Part shown: one piece after another, positions 1-5,916 of the stretch
How the letters are laid out: every line of letters starts with the position of its first letter
Position numbering within the stretch: position 1 is the stretch's first letter
Assembly: GCA_944372725.1 (NCBI GenBank)
Contig: CALWAA010000067.1
Location: 1-6,219 of the forward strand
Reading direction: 5' to 3'
DNA length: 6,219 nt
Source: an uncultured Bacilli bacterium
GTDB taxonomy: Bacteria; Bacillota_I; Bacilli_A; RF39; UBA660
Notes under the pieces: model-generated
Databases searched by the model: none
The model's input: only the letters and a program-made list of their open reading frames with translations
Told to the model about the DNA's origin: nothing
Translations under genes and position numbers: made by a program

Positions 1-1
1 A

Positions 2-511
2 ATATATTATTTTTTATTAAATGCTCTAAAATACCAAGATAAAGTATTTACTATGCGTAATTTAAAATGTGTAAATAACACTTTAAAGTTAGCAAAACGT
101 GTTAGTAATGAATGCCATAAATTAAAAGGCTTTGTAAGATTTAAAGAAATTAACAATCATGTCTTATATGCCGAGATTGCACCAGATAGTGATGTTTTAG
201 AATTGTTATCTCGCCACTTTGCGAAACGCTTAGCAAACGAATATTGGCTTATAAAAGACGTAAATAGAAATATGTATAGTATTTATGATACCAAAAAATA
301 CTATATAATATCAGGAAAAAATATAAATTTAAAGGATATAGAAATAAAGGAAGAAGAAAAAGAAGTAGAAAATTTATGGTTAACATTCTTTAAAACAATA
401 GGAATTGCAGCACGAAAAAACAGGCGGTGTCAAATGAATTTTATGCCTAAAAAATATTGGAAATATATAATTGAAATGGAGGATGCTTATGAAAAAGATA
501 ATAACAGGTGA
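2..511 (+). CDS. DUF4130 / TIGR03915-type putative DNA metabolism (repair) protein, C-terminal part, 5' end outside window
   Basis: The frame is open from base 2 through the ATG at 53 to TGA at 509-511, so that ATG is probably internal and 169 residues of a longer protein are visible. From memory of the family (about 250 residues), the match spans the whole visible part. It includes the RKVS/KRVS-ECHKLKGFVRFKE block (bases ~92-151), the PDSDVLELLSRHFAKRL block with its HFAKR core (~184-231), YWLIKDV just after it, and a C-terminal FMPKKYWKYIIE block (~440-475). The N-terminal ~80 residues would lie left of the window. Family members commonly sit beside a radical-SAM protein (TIGR03916) described as a putative DNA modification/repair enzyme, and DUF4130 is also found fused to UdgX-type uracil-DNA glycosylases. 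The biochemical role is not established. The 3' end overlaps the chaperonin gene by 23 nt, so the two are probably co-transcribed. The family call is firm; the repair role is inference. Confidence 0.85.
   Translation: MYYFLLNALKYQDKVFTMRNLKCVNNTLKLAKRVSNECHKLKGFVRFKEINNHVLYAEIAPDSDVLELLSRHFAKRLANEYWLIKDVNRNMYSIYDTKKYYIISGKNINLKDIEIKEEEKEVENLWLTFFKTIGIAARKNRRCQMNFMPKKYWKYIIEMEDAYEKDNNR
478..482 (+). promoter_or_regulatory. Ribosome binding site deciding the chaperonin start
   Basis: GGAGG lies inside the 3' end of the DUF4130 gene and is followed by 6 nt and ATG 489. It is too close to ATG 483 and lies downstream of TTG 471, so it sets the chaperonin start at 489. Its position inside the upstream gene fits translational coupling of the two genes. 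Confidence 0.75.
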
Positions 512-2042
512 AGAATTATATGATTGTGAAGCAAAAGCGATTGAATTATTATGTGGAACAGTGAAGAAAACGTTGGGCCCAAGAGGTTCAAATGCCATTA
601 TTGACCATTCTTTAATGAGTCCTTTTATTACAACTGATGGCGTAACCATAGCAAGAAACATCGAAAGTGAAGATGAACGAATCAATACCATTCTTACTCT
701 TGCCAAAGAAGCATCCATTAAAACTGATGAAACAGTAGGCGATGGCACAACCACAACCTTAGTTTTATTAGAAAGCATCTTTAAAAGTGGCCTAGCTAAA
801 ATTAGAGAAGGGATAAATCCTCACATCTTAAAAAATGAATTAGATGACGCTTTAGAAAGTATAATAGAAGAAATAAAAAAAGAAAGTAAAATTCCCACCG
901 AAGAAAATTATTATGATATTGCGAGTATCGCTGCCAGCAACAAGAGTATAGGAAAACTTTTAACATCACTATATTTAAAATTAAAATCAGGGAGTGCTAT
1001 TAAACTTTATGAAAGTAAAACTAGTGAAACTTATACTAAAATTATAAATGGTTACAGTTTTGAGCCCATCTTAGCATCTCCTTATTTTTTTAATAACACA
1101 AGTGAAATAACTTATAAAAACAGTTTAATCTTAATTATGACAAGAGAAGTAAACGAGATAGAAGAAATTAGCGAAATCATAAATTATACCATTGAAAAAA
1201 GAATACCCCTTGTAATACTTGCCAATGATTATACTGAAGAGGTAATAAATGAAGTTCTATCTTTAAATTTTAATAAAATAACAAACGTTACCTTATTAAA
1301 ATTGCCGGAATATGGACTCCATCAAATGGATGTTTTAAAAGATTTAGAAGTGATTAGTAAAGCCAAAATAGTAAAAGCATCTGATGAAATAAGTTTAAAT
1401 AGTTTAGGAAAATGTGAAGAAATAAAAATTACGAAAGACCTTGCTATCATAAGTAATAATCTGAAAAGCGAAGCTATAAAAAGGCACATTAACAAATTAA
1501 AAGAACGAGTAAAAACAATGGATGATGATTTTGAATTAGATTTTTTAAATAATAGATTAGCTAAATTAACAAATGGGATTGGAATTATTTATGTGGGGGC
1601 TACTACTACAACCGAAGCAAGGGAAAAAAAGATGCGGTTTGATGATGCCCTATGCGCCTTAAATTGTGCAACAAATGGCATCATACCAGGAAGTGGTTTA
1701 ATTTTATTAAAAATAAAAGAAAATTTAGAAGCGAAAAAGAGTGGTTCAACCATTTTAAAAGAAGCCTTAGATAAACCATTTATGCAAATATTAGAAAATG
1801 TAGGTGTTAATCCAAATGATATTTATAATAAAATAAAAGAAAATGATTTTAACGTAATTTATAATGCTTTAGAAAATAAATTTGAACCAATATCAAAAAC
1901 AAAGGTAATAGACCCAACAGCTGTAGTCATAACAAGTTTAAAAAATGCTGTATCAATCGCCGGAATATTACTTACTACTTCAAGCTTAATTATCAATGAA
2001 TTTAAAGAAAATAATAGTTATAATATCAATAATGAAATATAA
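489..2042 (+). CDS. Divergent GroEL-like group I chaperonin (Cpn60/HSP60)
   Basis: This is a 517-residue cytosolic chaperonin-fold protein, by family an ATP-driven ring that refolds proteins. The start is ATG 489, because GGAGG at 478-482 lies 6 nt ahead; the frame also opens at TTG 471 and ATG 483, which fit that site less well. The equatorial and intermediate ATPase parts are kept: TLGPRGSN at 28-35, TTDGV with D50, GDGTTTT at 84-90 (D85 equals E. coli D87), FDDAL with D386 (equals catalytic D398), PGSG at 400-403, YNAL at 458-461 and IDPT with D475 (equals D495). The apical domain (~185-365) keeps SPYFF at 197-201, but the nearly invariant PGFGDRR segment reads PEYGLHQ (273-279). The C-terminal GGM repeat tail is absent and the protein ends in an Asn-rich stretch. 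E. coli GroEL is 548 residues. No groES and no CIRCE-type operator is seen. It may be a specialised paralogue or the only, fast-evolving GroEL of the organism; the window cannot tell. Confidence 0.9.
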   Translation: MKKIITGEELYDCEAKAIELLCGTVKKTLGPRGSNAIIDHSLMSPFITTDGVTIARNIESEDERINTILTLAKEASIKTDETVGDGTTTTLVLLESIFKSGLAKIREGINPHILKNELDDALESIIEEIKKESKIPTEENYYDIASIAASNKSIGKLLTSLYLKLKSGSAIKLYESKTSETYTKIINGYSFEPILASPYFFNNTSEITYKNSLILIMTREVNEIEEISEIINYTIEKRIPLVILANDYTEEVINEVLSLNFNKITNVTLLKLPEYGLHQMDVLKDLEVISKAKIVKASDEISLNSLGKCEEIKITKDLAIISNNLKSEAIKRHINKLKERVKTMDDDFELDFLNNRLAKLTNGIGIIYVGATTTTEAREKKMRFDDALCALNCATNGIIPGSGLILLKIKENLEAKKSGSTILKEALDKPFMQILENVGVNPNDIYNKIKENDFNVIYNALENKFEPISKTKVIDPTAVVITSLKNAVSIAGILLTTSSLIINEFKENNSYNINNEI

Positions 2043-2055
2043 ATTTTCTAAAAAG

Positions 2056-2085
2056 TTGTCATTTTTTCATTTTGCATGATATAAT
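2056..2085 (+). promoter_or_regulatory. Sigma-A-type promoter with extended -10, upstream of the 95-residue protein gene
   Basis: The -35 box is TTGTCA at 2056-2061 (5 of 6 to TTGACA). An 18-nt spacer leads to a perfect TATAAT at 2080-2085, preceded by TG at 2077-2078 (TGATATAAT, extended -10). Transcription would start near 2092, on or just before the ribosome site AAAGGAGA (2093-2100), giving a 5' leader of only about 15 nt. This is the best promoter in the window by eye and separates the downstream gene from the chaperonin unit. Confidence 0.7.
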
Positions 2086-2106
2086 GCCCTTGAAAGGAGA
2101 GCTTTA

Positions 2107-2394
2107 ATGCAAACATTAGAAGATTTAAGAAAGGAAAAAACAAGAATTGTTGAAACATACATTTTAAAGAATGTATACATACGTAACTTACATAATAATT
2201 GCCTATTTCCAAGAAAAGAATTGTTTTTAATAAAATTAAGTGGAGGTGAAACCAGAATAATTGATTGGCTATCAGAACATGATATCGGAAGTGTTGATTA
2301 TTATGAAATTGTTAAAACTTCCAAAACAAAAGAAATTAGGAATAATTTTAAAAAACATTGTATTAAGCTAAAATGTCGTCTTGATGCTGAATAA
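2107..2394 (+). CDS. Small basic protein of unknown function, 95 residues
   Basis: I do not recognise this protein. ATG 2107 is preceded by AAAGGAGA (2093-2100) with a 6-nt gap, an excellent ribosome site, and by a strong promoter, so expression is well supported. The product looks soluble and charged, rich in Lys, Glu and Arg, with no signal peptide or membrane segment. It has three cysteines (32, 85, 90), a probable helical N-terminus (LEDLRKEKTRIVETYILKN), a central LSGGETRIIDWLSEH stretch (44-58) and a basic C-terminus (FKKHCIKLKCR, 81-91). The LSGGE string is not enough to suggest an ABC protein, since there is no Walker motif and the length is wrong. It seems monocistronic, bounded by its own promoter and by the hairpin at 2418-2457. 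It could be a lineage-specific regulator or nucleic-acid binding protein, but nothing in the sequence proves that. Confidence 0.72.
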   Translation: MQTLEDLRKEKTRIVETYILKNVYIRNLHNNCLFPRKELFLIKLSGGETRIIDWLSEHDIGSVDYYEIVKTSKTKEIRNNFKKHCIKLKCRLDAE

Positions 2395-2398
2395 TTCT

Positions 2399-2404
2399 TA
2401 TAAT
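2399..2404 (+). promoter_or_regulatory. Possible -10 element ahead of the GC-rich RNA island
   Basis: A perfect TATAAT lies 6 nt before GG at 2411-2412, exactly where a transcript starting with the first strand of the 2411-2450 helix would begin. No convincing -35 box is present: TTGATG at 2381-2386 is only 12 nt away and TGTCGT at 2374-2379 is 19 nt away with a poor match. In AT-rich DNA a TATAAT can occur by chance, so this is tentative. Confidence 0.3.
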
Positions 2405-2410
2405 ATAGTA

Positions 2411-2460
2411 GGCTGCGAGGAAGTGGTCATGCTGATGTACCGGCGCAGTCACTTCCTTTT
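2411..2460 (+). ncRNA. GC-rich structured RNA element with possible pseudoknot (small RNA or structured 3' end)
   Basis: This roughly 50-nt island is about 60% GC in otherwise very AT-rich intergenic DNA. Three helices can be drawn. P2 is AGGAAGTG (2418-2425) with CACTTCCT (2450-2457), 8 perfect pairs. P3 inside it is GTCAT (2426-2430) with ATG-AC (2435-2440, T2438 bulged), closed by a GCTG loop. P1 is GGCTGCG (2411-2417) with CGCAGTC (2444-2450), 7 pairs with one G-U, and it crosses P2, sharing only C2450. P1 and P2 together would make an H-type pseudoknot with a nested hairpin. The element ends in TTTT. It is unlike any riboswitch or T-box I can recall. It may be an independent small RNA or only an elaborate terminator. 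Confidence 0.4.
2418..2460 (+). terminator. Probable rho-independent terminator of the 95-residue protein gene
   Basis: The 8-bp perfect stem AGGAAGTG/CACTTCCT is followed directly by TTT (2458-2460), with T2457 the last paired base. It starts 23 nt after the stop codon. The U-run is short and the 24-nt interior is long (partly closed by an inner hairpin), so this is a moderate terminator by sequence. It is the same DNA as the pseudoknot-like element; the two readings are not exclusive. Confidence 0.5.
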
Positions 2461-2520
2461 AATGAATTAAAAAATAATAAAAGAAATCACAAATATAAAA
2501 ATGAGAGTTCCTATACGAGA

Positions 2521-2560
2521 CACGTAATTAAGAGTCGTGAATAAAGGTCGTAAACAAAAG
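2521..2560 (+). repeat. Three imperfect 13-14-nt tandem units upstream of cysS
   Basis: The units CACGTAATTAAGA (2521-2533), GTCGTGAATAAAG (2534-2546) and GTCGTAAACAAAAG (2547-2560) place the triplet CGT at 2523, 2536 and 2549, exactly 13 nt apart, each followed by an A-rich tail. CG dinucleotides are rare in the surrounding AT-rich intergenic DNA, which makes the spacing noticeable. They could be a protein-binding array just upstream of the cysS promoter region, or chance. Apart from this, 2461-2580 shows no gene, T-box or clear hairpin. Confidence 0.3.
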
Positions 2561-2580
2561 GCTTTCATTTAATCCAACTT

Positions 2581-2591
2581 TATAATATAAT
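2581..2591 (+). promoter_or_regulatory. Putative -10 region of the cysS promoter
   Basis: Two overlapping TATAAT hexamers (2581-2586 and 2586-2591) lie 24-34 nt before the cysS start. The best-placed -35 candidates (CTTTCA at 2562-2567 or TTTCAT at 2563-2568, 17-18 nt before the second hexamer) are poor. A promoter is expected here because a hairpin with a T-run ends the previous gene, but only the -10 part is convincing. Confidence 0.4.
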
Positions 2592-2614
2592 AATAACATG
2601 AGAGGAAGTTGTTT

Positions 2615-3997
2615 ATGAAACTTTATAATACTTTAACAAGACAAATTGAAGACTTTGTTCCATGGGAAGAGGGAGTTGTTAAAATGTATACTTGTGGGCC
2701 AACAGTTTATAGTTATGCTCACATTGGCAATTTAAGAACTTATATCATGGAAGATATATTAGAAAAAACATTGCGTTTCCTAGGATATGACGTAACCCGT
2801 GTTATGAATATCACTGATGTAGGTCATCTAACAAGTGATGCTGATACTGGTGATGATAAAATGGTTAATAGTGCCAAAAAAGAAAATAAAACAGTGTTAG
2901 ATATTGCTAGATTTTATACTGAAGCATTTTTCAAAGACACTGAAAAGCTAAATATTAAAAAGCCCGATATTGTAAGTCCTGCTACTGACAATATTGAGGA
3001 ATATATTAAAATAATTACCAAATTATTAGATACAGGATATGCTTATAAAGCTGGTGGAAATATCTATTTTGATACTTCAAAATTAGATGATTATTATAAG
3101 TTAACTAATCATGTTGGCGAAGAGTTAATTAGTGGAGTTAGAGATACAGTTGAAGAAGATACCAACAAAAAAAATAAAACCGACTTTGTATTATGGTTTA
3201 CCAAATCTAAATTCGATTCGCAAGAATTAAAATGGGATAGTCCTTTTGGCAAGGGTTATCCAGGCTGGCATATAGAATGTTCTGGTATTTCCCTTAAATA
3301 TTTAGGGGAATATTTAGATATCCATTGCGGTGGTGTAGATAATATATTCCCACATCATACGAACGAAATAGCACAAAGTGAGTCTTATATTGGCCACAAA
3401 TGGTGCAAATATTGGGTACACGGCGAGCATTTAAATGATGCGACTGGCAAAATGAGTAAATCAAAAGGAAAAGTATTAACAGTATCATTCTTAGAAGAAG
3501 GATTTAATCCTTTAAGTTATCGTTTTATGGTGCTTCAGAGCCATTATCGTAAACAACTAACCTTTAGTTTAGAATCGCTTTCTTGCGCTGAAAATGCCTA
3601 TAAAAAACTAAAATCAAGAATTGTTAGTTTGAAAAATGATGATAATGTTGATAAAAATGTATTAGAAACATATGTTACCAAATTTAAAGAATGCCTAGAA
3701 GACGATATGAATACAGCTAATGCGATTACTTTACTTTATGATTTACTAAAAGCTGATACAAATGATTCTACCAAAATGAAAGTAATAGAAGAAATGGATA
3801 AAGTATTATCATTAGATTTACTAAAAAAGGAAGAAAAAAACATTGATGAGGCATACATCAAAGAAATGATTGAAAAAAGAAATGATGCGAAAAATAATAA
3901 AGATTATGCTTTAGCTGATTCTATACGTGATGAATTAGCAAGTAAAGGCATCACTTTAAAAGATACAAGAGAAGGAACAATATATGAGGTAAAATAA
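2615..3997 (+). CDS. cysS: Cysteinyl-tRNA synthetase
   Basis: This is a cytosolic class I aminoacyl-tRNA synthetase that charges tRNA-Cys with cysteine using ATP. The 460-residue product matches the usual length (E. coli 461). All signatures are present: YTCGPTVY with zinc ligand C27, the HIGH-box variant HIGN at 36-39, GWHIECS with C222, [10 protein letters not shown] with H247 and E251 completing the zinc site, and KMSKS at 279-283. The C-terminal DALR-type region (~325-390, with [10 protein letters not shown] at 361-370) and a small anticodon-binding end follow. The start is ATG 2615 (MKLYNTLTR), with AGAGG at 2601-2605 and a 9-nt gap; the frame also opens at TTG 2609, but that codon lies against the ribosome site and lacks homology. 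No T-box leader is seen upstream, although such leaders are common for this gene in Bacillota. Its stop shares base 3997 with the next start. Confidence 0.98.
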   Translation: MKLYNTLTRQIEDFVPWEEGVVKMYTCGPTVYSYAHIGNLRTYIMEDILEKTLRFLGYDVTRVMNITDVGHLTSDADTGDDKMVNSAKKENKTVLDIARFYTEAFFKDTEKLNIKKPDIVSPATDNIEEYIKIITKLLDTGYAYKAGGNIYFDTSKLDDYYKLTNHVGEELISGVRDTVEEDTNKKNKTDFVLWFTKSKFDSQELKWDSPFGKGYPGWHIECSGISLKYLGEYLDIHCGGVDNIFPHHTNEIAQSESYIGHKWCKYWVHGEHLNDATGKMSKSKGKVLTVSFLEEGFNPLSYRFMVLQSHYRKQLTFSLESLSCAENAYKKLKSRIVSLKNDDNVDKNVLETYVTKFKECLEDDMNTANAITLLYDLLKADTNDSTKMKVIEEMDKVLSLDLLKKEEKNIDEAYIKEMIEKRNDAKNNKDYALADSIRDELASKGITLKDTREGTIYEVK

Positions 3998-4629
3998 TGG
4001 GAATAATCATTGATATTATATTTATAATAATTGTTGGTTTAATTATTTTAATTAACTTGTTATTTAGAAGTGTTGTAAAAACAACCAAGAATATAAAAAA
4101 TGAAGCGAATTTATCAGGCTTTGAAATAGCAAGGAAAGTATCTACCAAGTTTTGTCAAGAAGAACCCCATATTATCAAGAAAAGCGGTAAATATTTAGAC
4201 CATTACAATAAAGACAGAAATGTAATAAAACTATCACCAGATGTATTTGATGGTGAAGATATTTATGCGGGAGTAACTGCTTTTAACGTTGCTTTAGAAA
4301 CAGACCCAGAAAGAAAAAATGTAGCAGTAGGTCATAAACTAAATTCGTTTCTAGTAATTGCAAGCTACTTATTTATTATATTAGGTGCCTTTGCTAATAA
4401 CATATTAGTAATTCGTTTGGGACTAGTTCTATTTATTTTAACGTGTATAATTGAATTTGTTTTAATATCATCTTTGTTTAAATCAGATGAAGAACTAAAT
4501 AAATTATATGAATTCATAAAAAAAGAAAAACTTATAAAACCAGTAGAAACTTACAAAGATTATAACTTACTATTAATCTTATCAAAGCTAGCAACACTTC
4601 CATATAGTTTCATTAACTATTTTAGATAA
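3997..4629 (+). CDS. YugP-like (Zn_peptidase_2) membrane protein lacking the HEXXH zinc site, probable pseudoprotease
   Basis: This 210-residue protein resembles YugP-type neutral zinc metallopeptidases (usually ~225-230 residues). Shared features are an N-terminal membrane helix (3-23), the block SGFEIARKV at 40-48, and LDHYNKDRNVIKLSPDVFDG at 67-86, which parallels the family's L-DHYDPR-VVRLSEDVY-G. In the family the catalytic A-HEVGH-A follows; here the aligned stretch is TAFNVALETD (94-103), so both histidines and the glutamate are gone. An EF pair at 153-154 may match the later conserved P-EF segment. Two more hydrophobic segments span ~115-133 and ~137-160, and a weaker one ~189-206. 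The ATG overlaps the cysS stop by one base with GAGGT at 3986-3990, so it is translationally coupled to cysS. Family membership rests on motifs recalled from memory; loss of peptidase activity is inferred. Confidence 0.8.
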   Translation: MGIIIDIIFIIIVGLIILINLLFRSVVKTTKNIKNEANLSGFEIARKVSTKFCQEEPHIIKKSGKYLDHYNKDRNVIKLSPDVFDGEDIYAGVTAFNVALETDPERKNVAVGHKLNSFLVIASYLFIILGAFANNILVIRLGLVLFILTCIIEFVLISSLFKSDEELNKLYEFIKKEKLIKPVETYKDYNLLLILSKLATLPYSFINYFR

Positions 4630-4747
4630 TTAAATTGAATGCTATGATGATTTATTCAAAAAAAGTAAAACTCTTGAGAAGCTAATAATAAAAATATATA
4701 GTTTTAAAATAATGATTATAATAAACCAGTTGCTATTAGGAATTTAT

Positions 4748-4773
4748 AAAGTCACATTAAAAGTGGCTTTTTT
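4748..4773 (+). terminator. Rho-independent terminator after the cysS-yugP-like pair
   Basis: The stem AAAGTCAC (4748-4755) pairs with GTGGCTTT (4763-4770), 8 bp including one T-G, around the loop ATTAAAA, followed by a T-run (TTTTTT at 4768-4773). It lies about 120 nt after the stop codon at 4629. The DNA between (4630-4747) is AT-rich, with stops in all reading frames checked, and shows no gene. Confidence 0.8.
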
Positions 4774-4809
4774 GTTTAATTGTCAATTAGAACAAATTGG
4801 AAAATATGG

Positions 4810-4838
4810 TTTAAACTTATATCTAAATATGTTATAAT
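4810..4838 (+). promoter_or_regulatory. Promoter of the tagO-like/galE operon
   Basis: A perfect TATAAT at 4833-4838 is preceded by TG at 4830-4831 (TGTTATAAT, extended -10). A TTTAAA box at 4810-4815 (4 of 6 to TTGACA) stands 17 nt upstream. Transcription would start near 4845, just before the ribosome site AGGTGG (4848-4853). The position directly after a terminator and before a new gene supports it. Confidence 0.65.
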
Positions 4839-4857
4839 AACATAAATAGGTGGTAAA

Positions 4858-5916
4858 ATGGATTTAGAAATAAATGGCTATAATATTTTTAATATATTTT
4901 TTATAACATTAATTGCAAGTATGTTATTAACTGTAATAGTTAAAAAGATTGCTGTACATGTTAATGCGATGGATATACCAAACGAAAGAAAAGTACATAA
5001 AAAACCAATGCCAAGATTAGGTGGCTTAGCAATATTTGGAGCTTTTATAATTAGTTATATGCTATATGGTACAGTATCTACCCAAATGTTAAGCGTATTA
5101 ATAGCGGGCTTTCTAATTATTATTACAGGAATAATTGATGATATAAAACCAATAAAAGCAAGATATAAATTCTTAGCTCAAATTATAGCTGCTATTATAG
5201 CGGTTATTTATGGGAAATTATATTTTAGTAATATTACATTATTTGGCTTTGTATTTGAATTTCCAACATGGGCTAATATTATCTTATCGATTATATTTGT
5301 AGTAGCGTGTATAAATATTATTAATTTAATAGATGGACTAGATGGATTAGCGGCTGGAATTAGTACAATTTATTTTATTACCATTGCCATAATAGGCTTT
5401 GTTCTTAATAGTTTAGGAGGACTTGATGTAATCTTAGCAGTCATTATGATAGGAAGTACCATGGGATTCTTGGTCCACAATTTTCCTCCAGCTAAAATAT
5501 TTATGGGGGATACAGGAAGCATGTTCTTAGGCTTTATGATTGCTGTAATTGCTTTATTGGGATATAAAGTGGCAACAATGACTTCAATAATTATTCCTAT
5601 TATTCTTTTAACAATTCCAATATTTGATACGTTATTTGCAATTATTAGAAGAACGTTAAAAGGCGAATCAATAGGAACTCCTGATAAAGAACATTTACAT
5701 CACCAACTACTTAGAATGACATCATCAACTAGAAAAACTGTGATTATCATTTATATTATTAATGCTTTATTCTCACTAGCTTCAATTTTATTTGTTTTAG
5801 GTGATAATAAACAAGCAATTGCATTATACGTGGTCTTAATGGTATTTTTCTTATTCTTAATATTAAAGACTAATATATTATTTGACCATAGAAAAAAGAA
5901 AGAAGGTAAAAAATGA
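4858..5916 (+). CDS. tagO: Undecaprenyl-phosphate N-acetylhexosamine-1-phosphate transferase, TagO/WecA type (MraY superfamily)
   Basis: This multi-pass membrane enzyme by family transfers a sugar 1-phosphate, usually GlcNAc-1-P from UDP-GlcNAc, to undecaprenyl phosphate on the cytoplasmic face, starting wall teichoic acid or another envelope glycan. The 352-residue protein has about 11 hydrophobic segments and the superfamily motifs in order: HKKPMPRLGGLAIF (47-60), the DD pair at D94-D95 with K104 and Q108 after it, NLIDGLDGLAAG at 156-167, MGDTGSMFLG at 216-225, and HLHHQLL at 279-285. The last motif and the length favour TagO/WecA over MraY. The ATG at 4858 has AGGTGG at 4848-4853 with a 4-nt gap. 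The gene ends in a lysine-rich tail and overlaps galE by ATGA. The exact sugar and the polymer made cannot be read from the sequence. Confidence 0.93.
   Translation: MDLEINGYNIFNIFFITLIASMLLTVIVKKIAVHVNAMDIPNERKVHKKPMPRLGGLAIFGAFIISYMLYGTVSTQMLSVLIAGFLIIITGIIDDIKPIKARYKFLAQIIAAIIAVIYGKLYFSNITLFGFVFEFPTWANIILSIIFVVACINIINLIDGLDGLAAGISTIYFITIAIIGFVLNSLGGLDVILAVIMIGSTMGFLVHNFPPAKIFMGDTGSMFLGFMIAVIALLGYKVATMTSIIIPIILLTIPIFDTLFAIIRRTLKGESIGTPDKEHLHHQLLRMTSSTRKTVIIIYIINALFSLASILFVLGDNKQAIALYVVLMVFFLFLILKTNILFDHRKKKEGKK

Noticed and set aside
53..55. ATG 53 as the start of the first gene
   Set aside because: The same frame is open and shows family-like residues back to base 2, no ribosome site precedes 53, and the family has a further N-terminal part.
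380..778. 132-codon open frame on the - strand
   Set aside because: It lies antisense across the DUF4130 end and the conserved chaperonin N-terminus, has no ribosome site, and its product is not protein-like. It is a shadow of the coding strand.
2032..2072. Terminator after the chaperonin gene (AATGAAA with TTTCATT)
   Set aside because: The stem is 7 A/T-rich pairs around a loop of about 27 nt with no proper U-run, so it is not a convincing terminator.
2411..2457. HDV-like ribozyme
   Set aside because: The order of helices P1-P2-P3-P1'-P2' is similar and P1 is 7 bp starting with G, but there is no room for P4, the P1.1 pairs or the joining segment with the catalytic C, since P1' and P2' abut.
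2431..2460. T-box antiterminator-like string (GATGTACCGGCGC...CTTCCTTTT) upstream of cysS
   Set aside because: It lacks the UGGN core in the right place, and there is no Stem I or specifier loop: the required upstream DNA is a protein-coding gene with its own promoter.
3294..3488. 64-codon open frame on the - strand inside cysS
   Set aside because: It is antisense to the zinc-site and KMSKS region of CysRS, which explains the sequence fully.
3951..4148. 65-codon hydrophobic open frame on the - strand
   Set aside because: Its Ile/Leu-rich product is the reverse reading of AT-rich codons for the YugP-like N-terminal membrane helix.
4644..4685. Short open frame ATGATG in the gap after the YugP-like gene
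   Set aside because: It ends after 13 codons at TAA 4683 and has no ribosome site.
4717..4773. Second small-RNA unit (TATAAT at 4717-4722 plus the terminator)
   Set aside because: No -35 box or extended -10 is present, and the sequence between is unstructured and AT-rich. The terminator is explained by the upstream operon.
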